DNA of 64,000 nt from Marinobacter nauticus (GCF_019801015.1 NZ_JAHVJZ010000007.1:1-64000); one strand, 5' to 3'. Shown: positions 44,894 to 54,137, numbered from the stretch's first letter. The notes: generated by a model from the letters alone, not told the origin. Numbers and translations are program-made.

Positions 44894-45103
44894 GTGATTA
44901 CCGCGTTTAAGTCTCTCATCGTACTGCTGTTGCTGTTTATCCTGTTCAGTCTGGCCCGGGCCGGGCTCGCCATGATTCGGGGTGGAGAACGCTCCATGAC
45001 CCAACACCTGGGGCGCAGGGTGGCGCTGTCAGCATTGGTTTTGCTGGTGTTGGTGGTGGCGTTGGCGGCGGGTTGGGTGCCGGTAAATCCCCGCCCCTAC
45101 TGA
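44894..45103 (+). CDS. DUF2909 twin-helix membrane protein
   Basis: 69 residues from a GTG at 44894 that has AGGAG five bases upstream; a longer in-frame stretch reaching back into surf1 on the opposite strand is spurious. Two membrane helices at about 5-24 and 46-64 are joined by a basic loop (RGGERSMTQHLGRR). DUF2909 proteins occur in cytochrome oxidase clusters. It is the only gene of the cluster on the plus strand, placed between coxC and surf1. Confidence 0.82.
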   Translation: MITAFKSLIVLLLLFILFSLARAGLAMIRGGERSMTQHLGRRVALSALVLLVLVVALAAGWVPVNPRPY

Positions 45104-45106
45104 CCA

Positions 45107-45133
45107 CAACGGGTGCGCCAGGCGCACCCGTTG
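45107..45133. terminator. strong hairpin between DUF2909 and coxC
   Basis: CAACGGGTGCGC, loop CAG, GCGCACCCGTTG: a perfect 12-base stem without a T-run, between two converging genes. It may act as a terminator or as a 3' end stabiliser for either transcript. Confidence 0.55.
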
Positions 45134-45149
45134 ATTGCGACAGCGTCCG

Positions 45150-46022
45150 TTAAAGGACGTACACGAAGACGAACAGGCAGATCCACACCACATCCACAAA
45201 GTGCCAGTACCAGCTGGTGGCCTGGAAGCCAAAGTGGTTGTCCGGCGTAAAGTGCCCCTTCAACACCCGGAAGAACATCACTATCAGCATGATGGTTCCC
45301 AGGGTCACGTGCATGCCGTGGAAGCCGGTCAGCAGGAAGAAGGTATTGCCGTAGATGCCGGCATCCAGCGTCAGCCCCATTTCGGTATAGGCGTGCACAT
45401 ACTCTTCGCCCTGAAGGAACAGAAACACCACGCCCAGCAGGATGGTGATGCCCAGCCAGGTGGTCAGCACGGTGCGTTTGTTCTGTTCCAGCGCCACGTG
45501 AGCGACATGGAGGGTAATGGATGAGATCACCAGAATGATGGTGTTGTAGAGCGGCAGGCCATTCCAGCCCATCGCCTGAGTTTCGGTGCCACCGGGCGTT
45601 TTCTCCAACGGCCAGACCGCCTCAAAGGCGGGCCAGAGCACCTCACTGGTCATGGCGTTGTTACCGGCCCCGCCCAACCAGGGGATCGCGACCATCCGGG
45701 CGTAGAACAGGGCCCCAAAGAAGGCGGCAAAGAACATCACCTCAGAGAAGATGAACCAGCTCATGCCCTGACGGAAGGAGCGGTCCATCTGGCGGGAATA
45801 GAGCCCCGACATCGACTCATCAATAACGTTGCGGAACCAGCCCACCACCATAAACAGAATGACGGCAACCCCGGCCAGCAGGACATACCCGCCCATGCCG
45901 CCGCCTTTGGACAAGCTGGCGACGTAATTTCCCGCCCCGAGGGCAATCAGGAAGAGGCCCACGGCACCCACAATGGGCCAGGGGCTCTGAGCGGGAACGT
46001 AGTAGCGTTCGTGTTGACTCAT
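45150..46022 (-). CDS. coxC: cytochrome c oxidase subunit III
   Basis: 290 residues with seven hydrophobic segments. YYVPAQSPWPIVG at the start, SEVMFFAAFFGALFYAR near 92-108, and the closing FHGMHVTLGT...HFGFQATSWYWHFVDVVWICLF are the subunit III hallmarks. Part of the leftward coxB-coxA-ctaG-coxC operon. Confidence 0.96.
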   Translation of the reverse strand: MSQHERYYVPAQSPWPIVGAVGLFLIALGAGNYVASLSKGGGMGGYVLLAGVAVILFMVVGWFRNVIDESMSGLYSRQMDRSFRQGMSWFIFSEVMFFAAFFGALFYARMVAIPWLGGAGNNAMTSEVLWPAFEAVWPLEKTPGGTETQAMGWNGLPLYNTIILVISSITLHVAHVALEQNKRTVLTTWLGITILLGVVFLFLQGEEYVHAYTEMGLTLDAGIYGNTFFLLTGFHGMHVTLGTIMLIVMFFRVLKGHFTPDNHFGFQATSWYWHFVDVVWICLFVFVYVL

Positions 46023-46033
46023 ATTTGGTCTCC

Positions 46034-46573
46034 TTACCCGCGCTCACTCACCTTGTCGGTGATGTTGTAGAGCGTGTATGAGAGGGTCACGGTATGGATG
46101 TCTTCCGGCAGTGCCGGGTCCAGATAGAAAAGCAGCCCGAGTTCGGCGTCTTCCCCGGCAGCCAGAGGCTGCTGGTTAAAGCAGAAGCACTCCACCTTGG
46201 AGAAGTAGAGCGCGCCCTGGCCGGGCGACACCGACGGTATCGCCTGACCCACCGTGGCGTCGTTTGACAGGTTGCGGGCGTAGAACGCGATCTGGCGACT
46301 CTCCCCCGGATGCACCTGAAGACGATTAACCATCGGCTTAAACTCCCACGGCATGTCGCCCTGCACCCGGGCAATAAACTCCACCGTCACCACCCGCTGC
46401 TCATCGACGGTTCGACTGACTGCCGCCACTTCACCAGAAGTTTTGCCATTGATGCCGGTGATGTCGCAAAACACGTCATACAACGGCACCAGAGCAAATC
46501 CGAATCCGAACATCCCCACCACCACCAGAACCAATCGGGTGATGAGGCGTCGGTTGTCATTTGCGCTCGCCAT
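46034..46573 (-). CDS. ctaG: cytochrome c oxidase assembly protein CtaG (Cox11)
   Basis: 179 residues from the ATG at 46573, seven bases after the coxA stop; a longer frame overlaps coxA. Cox11 inserts copper at the CuB site of subunit I. A single N-terminal membrane helix (about 11-31) and the copper-binding Cys129 and Cys131 in KVECFCFNQQPL, with Cys36 in the YDVFCDITGINGK motif, are present. Confidence 0.95.
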   Translation of the reverse strand: MASANDNRRLITRLVLVVVGMFGFGFALVPLYDVFCDITGINGKTSGEVAAVSRTVDEQRVVTVEFIARVQGDMPWEFKPMVNRLQVHPGESRQIAFYARNLSNDATVGQAIPSVSPGQGALYFSKVECFCFNQQPLAAGEDAELGLLFYLDPALPEDIHTVTLSYTLYNITDKVSERG

Positions 46574-46580
46574 AGGGGCC

Positions 46581-48203
46581 TCAGGCGATCTTCGGTGGTG
46601 TGTCGAAGGTGTGCAGCGGCGCCGGTGACGGCACCGTCCACTCCAGCCCCTCTGCACCGTCCCAGGGTTTGGCCGCGGCTTTTTCACCGCCGCGGATGCA
46701 TTTGATCACCACGGCAAGGAAGATCAGCTGCGACAAGCCAAAGGCGAAGCCGCCGATGGAGACCACCTGGTTGATGTCCGCAAACTGGAGGGCGTAATCC
46801 GGGATGCGTCGTGGCATCCCCGCCAAGCCCAGAAAGTGCATGGGGAAGAACAACACATTGACCGAGATGATGGAGGTCCAGAAGTGCCACCTTGCCAAGG
46901 TTTCCGAGTACATATGGCCAGTCCACTTAGGCAGCCAGTAATACGCCCCGGCCATGATGGAGAACACCGCGCCAGTCACCAGCACATAGTGGAAGTGGGC
47001 CACCACGAAGTAGGTGTCGTGATACTGGAAATCCACCGGCGTGATCGCCAGCATCAGCCCCGACAGACCACCGATGGTGAACAACACAATAAAGGCGAGC
47101 GAGAACAGCATCGGCGCTTCGAAACTGATGGAGCCGCGCCACAGTGTGGCCACCCAGTTAAATACCTTCACCCCTGTCGGTACCGAGATCAGCATGGTGC
47201 AGTACATAAAGAACAGCTCGGCCGCCACTGGCATCCCGGTGGTGAACATATGGTGCGCCCACACGATAAAGGAGAGCCCGGCGATGGAGGCGGTGGCGTA
47301 CACCATGGACGCGTAACCAAACAGCTTCTTGCGCGAGAAAGCCGGCACGATGGCAGAGATCACCCCGAAGGCCGGCAGAATCATGATGTACACCTCAGGG
47401 TGTCCGAAGAACCAGAAGATGTGCTGGAACATCACCGGATCCCCGCCACCGGCGGCATCAAAGAAGGCGGTGCCGAAGTACTTATCCGTCAACACCATGG
47501 TGACCACACCAGCCAGCACCGGCATCACCGCAATCAGCAGAAACGCGGTGATCAGCCAGGTCCAGACAAACAGTGGCAGCTTCATCCAGGTCATGCCAGG
47601 CGCACGCAGGTTCACGATGGTCACAATCACATTGATGGCACCCATGATGGAGCTGATGCCCATGATGTGAACGGAGAACACAAACAGTGCGGTGGAGTCA
47701 CCACTGAAGGTGGTGGACAGCGGCGCGTAGAACGTCCAGCCAAAGGCCGGGCCGCCGCCTTCCATAAACAAGCTGCCAATCAGCAGCGCGAAGGCGAACG
47801 GCAGGATCCAGAAGCTCCAGTTATTCATTCGCGGCAGGGCCATATCCGGTGCCCCAATCATCATTGGGATCATCCAGTTGGCCAAACCGGTAAAGGCAGG
47901 CATCACCGCACCAAACACCATGATCAGGCCATGTACGGTGGTCATCTGGTTAAAGAAGTGTGGATCCACCAGCTGCATACCAGGCTGGAACAGTTCAGCG
48001 CGGATCACCATCGCCATTGCACCACCGGTCAGGAACATGATGAAACTGAACCAGAGGTAAAGTGTGCCGATGTCTTTATGGTTAGTGGTCAGCAGCCAAC
48101 GCTTGATCCCCGTAGGGTGATGCTCGTGATGGTCATGCTGCTCTTCAATTACGCCGGGGCGTTCCAGCTCCTCGACGGAATGGTCCGTTACGACAGTATT
48201 CAT
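46581..48203 (-). CDS. coxA: cytochrome c oxidase subunit I (heme a / a3-CuB)
   Basis: 540 residues with 12 membrane helices. Contains the heme a and CuB ligands: H in [29 protein letters not shown] with the cross-linked His-Tyr pair, [12 protein letters not shown], and [15 protein letters not shown]- and D-channel residues appear conserved ([23 protein letters not shown]), making it an A-type proton pump. A His-rich N-terminal segment (about 22-30) is notable. Confidence 0.97.
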   Translation of the reverse strand: MNTVVTDHSVEELERPGVIEEQHDHHEHHPTGIKRWLLTTNHKDIGTLYLWFSFIMFLTGGAMAMVIRAELFQPGMQLVDPHFFNQMTTVHGLIMVFGAVMPAFTGLANWMIPMMIGAPDMALPRMNNWSFWILPFAFALLIGSLFMEGGGPAFGWTFYAPLSTTFSGDSTALFVFSVHIMGISSIMGAINVIVTIVNLRAPGMTWMKLPLFVWTWLITAFLLIAVMPVLAGVVTMVLTDKYFGTAFFDAAGGGDPVMFQHIFWFFGHPEVYIMILPAFGVISAIVPAFSRKKLFGYASMVYATASIAGLSFIVWAHHMFTTGMPVAAELFFMYCTMLISVPTGVKVFNWVATLWRGSISFEAPMLFSLAFIVLFTIGGLSGLMLAITPVDFQYHDTYFVVAHFHYVLVTGAVFSIMAGAYYWLPKWTGHMYSETLARWHFWTSIISVNVLFFPMHFLGLAGMPRRIPDYALQFADINQVVSIGGFAFGLSQLIFLAVVIKCIRGGEKAAAKPWDGAEGLEWTVPSPAPLHTFDTPPKIA

Positions 48204-48218
48204 TCCCTAAATCTCCTG

Positions 48219-49343
48219 CTACTGGCCGAGGGCCTTGGCCACTTCTGCGGTTTGCACCACATCTCCGGTCTGGTTGTCCCAGGCGTTGCGCTGGAAGGTG
48301 ATCACCGACGCCAGCTCTTTCAGAGTCAGCTGACTGGAGAACGCCTGCATGGCGGTACCGGGCTTGCCGTGCACCACGATGTTGACGTGGTCTTCAAGCG
48401 GACCGACCGCAATGGGACTGCCGTTAATGGCGGGGAAGACACCCTGCAGGCCCATACCATTGGGCTGGTGGCAGGCGGCACAGCGGCCGTTGTAAACCTG
48501 TTCACCCAGGGCCATAGACTCTTCGAGAGAAAGGGTTTGCGCGAGGGAATCCTGCTCTGCCTGAGCGGCGGCGGCACTGGCTTGCTGTTGCTCCGCCAGC
48601 CAGAGGTCAAACTCCGCTTCCGGCAGCACCTCGACCACGACAGGCATAAAGCCATGATCCTTCCCACACAGCTCGGCACACTGGCCGCGATAGGTGCCCG
48701 GCTCATCCACCTTGGTCCAGGCTTCGTTGATAAAGCCCGGGTTGGCGTCCTTCTTCACGGCGAAGGCCGGAACCCACCAGGAGTGGATAACATCATCGGA
48801 CGTCAGCAGGAAACGCACCTTGCGGTTGGCGGGAATCACCAGCGGCTTATCCACCTCAAGCAGGTAGTTTTCACCTTTGGCTTCGGCATTGGCGATCTGC
48901 TCGGCTGGAGTGGACATCAGACTGTAGAACTCGACCTCATGGTCGAAGTACTTGTAGTGCCACTTCCACTGTGAGCCGGTGACCTGAATGGTCAGCTCGG
49001 CTTCTGACGGGTCCTCCATCGCGATCAGGGTACTGGTCGCAGGTACCGCCATACCGACCAGGATCAGGAACGGAATCACCGTCCACAGGATCTCGACCTT
49101 GGTACTTTCGTGGAAATGCGCGGGAACCGCGCCTTTGGATTTGCGGTGGCGGATCAGGGCATAAATCATCACCCCGAATACGATCGCCGCAATCACACAG
49201 CAGATATAGAAAATGGTCATATGCAGGCTGTAGACCTGCTGGCTGATCTCAGTCACCCCGGACGTCATATTCCAGTTTGATGAGTCTGCCATTGATGGCA
49301 TGGCCATCAGGGCGGCGATGCCACCCAACAGCTTGTACTTCAC
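48219..49343 (-). CDS. coxB: cytochrome c oxidase subunit II with fused cytochrome c domain (caa3-type)
   Basis: 374 residues. Signal/anchor then two membrane helices (about 36-62 and 85-106), then the cupredoxin with CuA ligands His187, Cys222, Cys226, His230 and Met233 (GQCAELCGKDHGFM). From about 275 a cytochrome c domain carries CAACH (Cys288, Cys291, His292) and a likely axial Met in GTAMQAF. The fused heme makes this a caa3-type oxidase that can take electrons directly from a small c-type donor. First gene of the operon. Confidence 0.95.
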   Translation of the reverse strand: MKYKLLGGIAALMAMPSMADSSNWNMTSGVTEISQQVYSLHMTIFYICCVIAAIVFGVMIYALIRHRKSKGAVPAHFHESTKVEILWTVIPFLILVGMAVPATSTLIAMEDPSEAELTIQVTGSQWKWHYKYFDHEVEFYSLMSTPAEQIANAEAKGENYLLEVDKPLVIPANRKVRFLLTSDDVIHSWWVPAFAVKKDANPGFINEAWTKVDEPGTYRGQCAELCGKDHGFMPVVVEVLPEAEFDLWLAEQQQASAAAAQAEQDSLAQTLSLEESMALGEQVYNGRCAACHQPNGMGLQGVFPAINGSPIAVGPLEDHVNIVVHGKPGTAMQAFSSQLTLKELASVITFQRNAWDNQTGDVVQTAEVAKALGQ

Positions 49344-49548
49344 AAACGTTCTCCTCTGACTATTGCTTTCGCAACGTCCAGAGAAGAGCCATCACAGCAC
49401 GGCTTTGCTCCATGTCAGCTCCCCTCCCCAAAAGGGCACGGGCATACGCTTTCACTGCATACGTAACGGCTGCCTTACGGCCATTGATTACCAGGTTATT
49501 GAATTTGTTTTGGTCTCAACGAACCCTAAGCTACAAGCTGAAGCAAAC

Positions 49549-49562
49549 TTGATCAAGATCAC
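49549..49562. promoter_or_regulatory. candidate FNR/CRP-family site upstream of the cox operon
   Basis: TTGATCAAGATCAC matches TTGAT-N4-ATCAA in nine of ten positions; the overlapping TCACA half also suits CRP. It lies about 206 bases upstream of coxB, far for a class I/II activator site but plausible for repression or a distal promoter. The 255 bases between coxB and the SulA-like gene hold no gene. Confidence 0.4.
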
Positions 49563-49573
49563 AAATGGGCAAG

Positions 49574-49599
49574 AGCAGAGAGAAAGCTTTCTCTCTGCT
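49574..49599. terminator. long perfect palindrome at the end of the lexA operon
   Basis: A 26-base palindrome centred on AAGCTT (arm AGCAGAGAGAAAG) begins at the stop codon of the SulA-like gene. In RNA it would fold with a four-base loop. T-rich sequence after it is weak, so termination efficiency is uncertain. Confidence 0.55.
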
Positions 49600-50054
49600 T
49601 AATGAAGTGATGAGGTGATTTCCAACGGGCTGGACTGGCCGGACTCGAACAGAAACGCGGGGCAATGAGCCCGGCGGGACACCAGTTCCAGGCGGCGTCG
49701 GTCACGGGCATCCAGTTGCGGCACCCAGGCCAGGGCGACGGCGCAGGTGTGGCCGGAGACCGCCTGTTCCAAGGCCCACTGTGCCGCAACATCGTCGTCG
49801 CAACGCACCTGAAGAACCCGGCTCAGGTCGACACCGGCGTCCGCCAGAACGGATTTCCAGTCAAACGCCGGAGGATTAATCAGAAGCAGCCAGCGCGGCG
49901 CCCGGCTGAAGTCCGCCAACTGAGGGGCCAGAGAGGCCAGGGCCAGGCGCCCGGCGTCGTCACTCTGGGGGGCAGTGTTGATCTGTTGCCAATCGAAGCC
50001 GGGCTGTTGCCACAGTCCCGGATGTTCCCGTCGCACTCCCTGCCGCGATTTCAT
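49599..50054 (-). CDS. sulA: SulA-like cell division inhibitor
   Basis: 151 residues from the ATG at 50054, which overlaps the lexA stop as TAATG and has GGAGG nine bases upstream. SulA blocks FtsZ polymerisation during the SOS response. The protein has the RecA-like/SulA core pattern: APQLADFSRAPRWLLLINPP, a predicted strand VLQVRCDDD, and AVALAWVPQLDARDRRRLELVSRRAHCPAFLF resembling the [24 protein letters not shown] region of E. coli SulA. Identity is weak and the assignment rests on this plus co-transcription with lexA under LexA boxes. Confidence 0.75.
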   Translation of the reverse strand: MKSRQGVRREHPGLWQQPGFDWQQINTAPQSDDAGRLALASLAPQLADFSRAPRWLLLINPPAFDWKSVLADAGVDLSRVLQVRCDDDVAAQWALEQAVSGHTCAVALAWVPQLDARDRRRLELVSRRAHCPAFLFESGQSSPLEITSSLH

Positions 50055-50677
50055 TACTGCCATCCTCCATTACGAACGACCCCTACCGCCAGCCCTTCAA
50101 TGGCCAGAGACGTCTCTTCCAGATCAACCACAATCGGCTCATATTCCGCGTTCTCAGCATGCAGATACACCACATTGCCCTTACGCTCGAACCGTTTTAC
50201 CGTCACTTCATCTTCGCCGACACGAGCCACCACCACCTGGCCATTACGGGCATCACGGGTTTGGTGCACCGCCAGCAAGTCACCGTCCAGGATGCCGATC
50301 TCCTTCATGGAGTCACCACGAACGCGGAGCAGATAGTTGGCAGAGGGGCGGAACAGGTTGCCGTCCATCTGGTAGTGGGTTTCCACGTGTTCCTGAGCCA
50401 GAATCGGTTCACCCGCTGCGACACGACCAATCAGAGGCAGACCGAGCTGCTCCGGATCCGGCTCGTTGTACAACAAACGGATGCCGCGGGAAGTGCCGGG
50501 CACAATCTCGATAAAGCCCTTGCGAGCCAGAGCCTTAAGGTGCTCCTCCGCCGCATTCGCGCTCTTAAAACCCAGCTGCCGGGCAATCTCGGCCCGGGTC
50601 GGGGGCATCCCGGTGTCCTGCATATGCTGGCGAACCAGGTCAAACACCTGATTCTGGCGGGGCGTAAGTGGCTTCAT
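50054..50677 (-). CDS. lexA: SOS repressor LexA
   Basis: 207 residues. Represses SOS genes and self-cleaves when RecA filaments form. The winged helix covers about 1-70, with [15 protein letters not shown] and [20 protein letters not shown] close to E. coli. The cleavage site Ala88-Gly89 is in GRVAAGEP, and the Ser123/Lys161 dyad lies in [10 protein letters not shown] and VTVKRFER. Followed by the SulA-like gene in the same operon, and two LexA boxes lie upstream, so it is autoregulated. Confidence 0.97.
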   Translation of the reverse strand: MKPLTPRQNQVFDLVRQHMQDTGMPPTRAEIARQLGFKSANAAEEHLKALARKGFIEIVPGTSRGIRLLYNEPDPEQLGLPLIGRVAAGEPILAQEHVETHYQMDGNLFRPSANYLLRVRGDSMKEIGILDGDLLAVHQTRDARNGQVVVARVGEDEVTVKRFERKGNVVYLHAENAEYEPIVVDLEETSLAIEGLAVGVVRNGGWQ

Positions 50678-50709
50678 CGGGGACGTGCTCCTGGGGACTG
50701 GCTAAATCC

Positions 50710-50725
50710 CTGTTTATTCATACAG
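50710..50725. promoter_or_regulatory. LexA (SOS) box 2
   Basis: CTGTTTATTCATACAG, fitting CTGT-N8-ACAG, 32 bases upstream of lexA, downstream of the promoter -10. Confidence 0.85.
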
Positions 50726-50731
50726 TAGATA

Positions 50732-50747
50732 CTGTGAGTATATACAG
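50732..50747. promoter_or_regulatory. LexA (SOS) box 1
   Basis: Read on the minus strand, CTGTATATACTCACAG is identical, as far as I recall, to box 1 of the E. coli lexA operator. It covers the -10 element. The 22-base centre-to-centre spacing of the two boxes suits cooperative binding. Confidence 0.92.
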
Positions 50748-50764
50748 CATGGTGATGATTTCAA
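50737..50764 (-). promoter_or_regulatory. lexA promoter
   Basis: TTGAAA at 50759-50764, a 16-base spacer and TATACT at 50737-50742 on the minus strand; the -10 lies inside LexA box 1. Confidence 0.75.
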
Positions 50765-50952
50765 CAGTACTGCGCACAAACTTATCCCCTTGTTCTGATT
50801 CAAACTGCGGTTTGCCCGGGTCGCTTTTGGGTTTTGTGCAGCTCCGACCACCGTAACCCACACGCAATCGACTCTGTCAGCGCTGCCAGTTATTGGCCTT
50901 TCGGTGTACACTCTGCCCCAATTCCGTTTATCCAGAAAAAGAAGCACACTGC

Positions 50953-53364
50953 GTGAGTCACAACATCTTTCCGGCGTGGCAACAGCCACTCCGCTGGGCG
51001 CAAAAAGCGCTGGTGACCAGTAAAGCGGTTCCTCAGGACCCCATCGCTGAGCTGGATCTCGACCCCAATCGCCCTCTGGTATACGTGCTGCCCCACGAAT
51101 CGTTCTCCGATCGTCTGGCACTGCACGAATGCTGTGAAAAGCTGGGATTGCCCAGCCCCTTTGAACCGCTTCAGGTCAAAGGCGAAACCGTCAGCCGCAT
51201 CATCGCCCTCGAACCCGCCCAGCTGCTGTTCAGCCAGGGCCGTACCACCGACTTTAAAGCCCGCTTTGAACGTCTGCTGGCACTGCATCGAGAGTACGAG
51301 GATCTGGACGTACAGGTGGTACCGGTCAGCCTGCTGTGGGGTCGCAACCCCGGCAAAGACACCGAGAGCGTCAAGGCCACCCTGCTGAACAAGCAGAATC
51401 CCACCTGGCTGCGCAAAACTTTCATTCTGGCCATGTTGGGCCGGGATAACTTTATCCGCTTCTCCCGCGCGGTATCCCTGCGCCATATGGCGGATAATCA
51501 CGGCACTGACGCCACCATTGCCAACAAACTGGCCCGGGTCGCCCGGGTGCACTTTGGTCGTCAACGTACCGTAGCCACCGGTCCTCGACTGCCGGATCGT
51601 CAGGCCCTGTTCCACGGACTGCTGGCTTCCGAGGCGATCAAAGAGGCGATTGCCGAAGAGGTGCGCAGCAAGAAGGTCTCCGAAGAGAAGGCGCGTGAAC
51701 GTGCCAAGGAGTACCTGGAAGAGATCGCTGCCGACTACTCCGACAGCCTGATGCGCATCGGTGATCGGGTCCTGACCTGGCTTTGGAACAAGCTTTACAG
51801 TGGCATCAACGTCCGTGGTGCTGAGCAGATCCGCCAGCTGTCTCAGGATGGCCACGAGATCGTCTATGTGCCCTGTCACCGCAGCCACATGGATTACCTG
51901 TTGCTCTCCTACGTGATCTATCGCCAGGGCATGGTGCCGCCGCACATTGCCGCCGGCGTGAACCTGAACTTCTGGCCCGCGGGTCCGATTTTCCGTCGCG
52001 GTGGCGCGTTCTTTATCCGCCGCTCCTTCAAAGGCAACAAGCTCTACTCCGCCGTGTTCCGCGAGTATCTGGACCAGCTGTTCAAGCGTGGCTACTCCGT
52101 TGAGTACTTCTGCGAGGGTGGCCGCTCCCGGACGGGTCGTCTGCTGCCCCCCAAAACCGGCATGATCGCCATGACCATCAACAGCGTCCTGCGAGGCATT
52201 GAGCGCCCGGTAACCCTGGTGCCGGTGTACCTGGGTTATGACCACGTCATGGAAGTGTCCACCTACCACAAAGAGCTGGCAGGCAAGAAAAAACAGAAAG
52301 AGAGCGCCTGGCAGGTATTTTCTGCCATCCGTAATCTGAAGGACTATGGCCAGGGCTATGTGAACTTTGGTGCGCCCATTACCGTGCATCAGTTCCTGAA
52401 TGAGCACGCGCCAACCTGGCGTGCCGATACCGCCGATGGCGACATGAAGCACGCCTGGATGACCCCTACGGTCAACCGTCTGGCCAACCAGTTGATGACC
52501 CACATCAACGATGCGGCCGCCGCCTCCGCCATGACCCTGACTGCCTCCATCCTGCTTGCTACTGAGCAGCACGCCATGCCCCGCAAGGCACTGGAGAAGC
52601 AGTTGGACTTCTATCTGGATCTGCTCCGGGCCGTGCCCTACACCCCGCTGGCCACCGCGCCGGAAGGGGATGGCGCCACCGTACTGAAACAGGTCCTGGA
52701 TCTGAACAAGTTCCACCTGAGCGAAGACGCCATGGGTGAAATTGTCTCCATCGATGAAGACAACGCCATCACCATGACCTACTACCGCAACAACTCCCTG
52801 CACCTGCTGGTGCTGCCGGGCCTGATGGCCAGCCTGTTGCTGCGTAAAGGTTGCATGAGCCGGGAAGCGATCATTGCGGAGATCCGCGCACTGTACCCGC
52901 TGCTGGAAGCCGAGCTCTTTATGGGTCTCAATGACAGTGAGCTGGAGTGCTACCTGAACGCGCAACTGAACGAGCTGATCCGTCTGGAGATGGTCGAGGA
53001 TTGCAATGAGGGGCTGATCCCGCGTCAGAGTCGCCGCGCCGAGCTGTACAATCTGGCCAACCAGGTGCAGGAAACCCTGCAGCGCTATGCCATTGTGTTG
53101 TCCCGCCTCAAGCGTGAGCCGGAGATCGAACGCAGTACTCTGGAGAAAGAGAGCCAGGCCCTGGCGGAGCGCCTTTCCCGCCTGCACGGTCTCAGTGCGC
53201 CGGAGTTCTTCGATAAGAAGGTGTTTACCACCCTGACCACCCGCCTCAAAGAGATGGGCTGTCTGGGCGATGATGCGGATAAAGAGAAGGTGACGGCGCT
53301 GGCCAAAACCACATTGGGGCTTATCCCTGCCTCCATCCACAGCAGCATCGTCAATAACGACTAA
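50953..53364 (+). CDS. plsB: glycerol-3-phosphate acyltransferase PlsB
   Basis: 803 residues from the GTG at 50953 (VSHNIFPAWQQPLRW), matching E. coli PlsB (807) in length and N-terminal layout; a TTG 20 codons upstream lacks similarity. It acylates sn-glycerol-3-phosphate at position 1 from acyl-ACP or acyl-CoA, the first step of phospholipid synthesis, at the inner membrane. Block I HX4D is CHRSHMDYLL, with block II FFIRRSFKGNKLY, block III EGGRSRTGRL and block IV VTLVPVYLGY all seen. In E. coli plsB also neighbours lexA. Confidence 0.96.
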   Translation: MSHNIFPAWQQPLRWAQKALVTSKAVPQDPIAELDLDPNRPLVYVLPHESFSDRLALHECCEKLGLPSPFEPLQVKGETVSRIIALEPAQLLFSQGRTTDFKARFERLLALHREYEDLDVQVVPVSLLWGRNPGKDTESVKATLLNKQNPTWLRKTFILAMLGRDNFIRFSRAVSLRHMADNHGTDATIANKLARVARVHFGRQRTVATGPRLPDRQALFHGLLASEAIKEAIAEEVRSKKVSEEKARERAKEYLEEIAADYSDSLMRIGDRVLTWLWNKLYSGINVRGAEQIRQLSQDGHEIVYVPCHRSHMDYLLLSYVIYRQGMVPPHIAAGVNLNFWPAGPIFRRGGAFFIRRSFKGNKLYSAVFREYLDQLFKRGYSVEYFCEGGRSRTGRLLPPKTGMIAMTINSVLRGIERPVTLVPVYLGYDHVMEVSTYHKELAGKKKQKESAWQVFSAIRNLKDYGQGYVNFGAPITVHQFLNEHAPTWRADTADGDMKHAWMTPTVNRLANQLMTHINDAAAASAMTLTASILLATEQHAMPRKALEKQLDFYLDLLRAVPYTPLATAPEGDGATVLKQVLDLNKFHLSEDAMGEIVSIDEDNAITMTYYRNNSLHLLVLPGLMASLLLRKGCMSREAIIAEIRALYPLLEAELFMGLNDSELECYLNAQLNELIRLEMVEDCNEGLIPRQSRRAELYNLANQVQETLQRYAIVLSRLKREPEIERSTLEKESQALAERLSRLHGLSAPEFFDKKVFTTLTTRLKEMGCLGDDADKEKVTALAKTTLGLIPASIHSSIVNND

Positions 53365-53381
53365 GCGGTTACACTGAAAGG

Positions 53382-53408
53382 AAGGGCGGGGACACCCCGC
53401 CCTTTTTT
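53382..53408 (+). terminator. Rho-independent terminator after plsB
   Basis: GGGCGGGG, loop ACA, CCCCGCCC and six T residues. It ends only six bases before the next start codon. Confidence 0.88.
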
Positions 53409-53414
53409 ATTGGC

Positions 53415-54137
53415 ATGACTATGACCCAAGAGAACGCCGTTCTTACCCTTCGGGAGGCACGCCTGGCGCTGGCCAGCAAACCCTTTGCCGCCCGCGGCGC
53501 CACCGTAGAGCGCTGCCCCCGCTGTCAGATTGCCATCGGCCATTGCTGCTGCGCCTGGGCACGTCCCGGCCACAGCCCGATGCGCTTCTGTTTGCTGATG
53601 CATCATAAAGAGCCGATGAAGCCCACCAACACCGGGCGGCTGATCGCCGAGATCCTGCCGGATACCGCCGCCTTCTGCTGGGACCGCACCGAGCCGGACC
53701 CAGCCCTGTTGGCGCTGCTTGCCGATCCGCAATACCAGCCGATTATCGTGTTTCCCGGGCAATACAGTGAGCCCGAACGGGTCATGAACAAGGTGGAGGT
53801 GGATGCCGGCAAAACGCCGCTATTGGTTTTGCTTGATGGCACCTGGAAACAGGCCCGGCGGATGTTTCAGAGTGATTATCTTGCCGGTTTCCCGGTGCTC
53901 TCCATCACCCCGGAAGCACTCAGCCGCTACAAGCTGCGCAGCGCCGCCCATGACCACCAGCTGGCCACCGCCGAAGTGGCCGCGCAGGTGCTGGCCATTG
54001 GCGGCGACCAGCGTAACGCCCAGGTGCTGGACGCCTTCTTCCAGGTGTTTTCTCAGCGCTATTACGCCGGCAAGCGGCAGCTGCCGATCACCTCAGACAC
54101 CGAGCCGTTCGCTTACCTGGAAGGGATCGCGGACTGA
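53415..54137 (+). CDS. tapT: tRNA-uridine aminocarboxypropyltransferase (DTW domain, TapT-like)
   Basis: 240 residues. TapT (YfiP) adds the aminocarboxypropyl group of SAM to U47 of tRNA. A four-Cys zinc site CPRCQIAIGHCCCAW near 34-49, and the DTW motif as LLDGTWKQARRM near 142, are visible, with the C-terminal TAEVAAQVL helix. The DTW acidic residue is kept as Asp-Gly-Thr-Trp. ATG at 53415 or 53421; neither has a good Shine-Dalgarno and both lie right after the plsB terminator. The 3' end overlaps the convergent M48 gene by 25 bases. Confidence 0.85.
   Translation: MTMTQENAVLTLREARLALASKPFAARGATVERCPRCQIAIGHCCCAWARPGHSPMRFCLLMHHKEPMKPTNTGRLIAEILPDTAAFCWDRTEPDPALLALLADPQYQPIIVFPGQYSEPERVMNKVEVDAGKTPLLVLLDGTWKQARRMFQSDYLAGFPVLSITPEALSRYKLRSAAHDHQLATAEVAAQVLAIGGDQRNAQVLDAFFQVFSQRYYAGKRQLPITSDTEPFAYLEGIAD

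Noticed and set aside
46836-48974. A 712-codon open frame on the plus strand across coxA and coxB
   Set aside because: It is antisense to two unmistakable oxidase genes, rich in His, Arg and Gln as expected of shadow translations in GC-rich DNA, and has no ribosome site.
50890-53340. An 816-codon open frame on the minus strand within plsB
   Set aside because: Exact antisense shadow of plsB; low-complexity composition and no similarity to any family.
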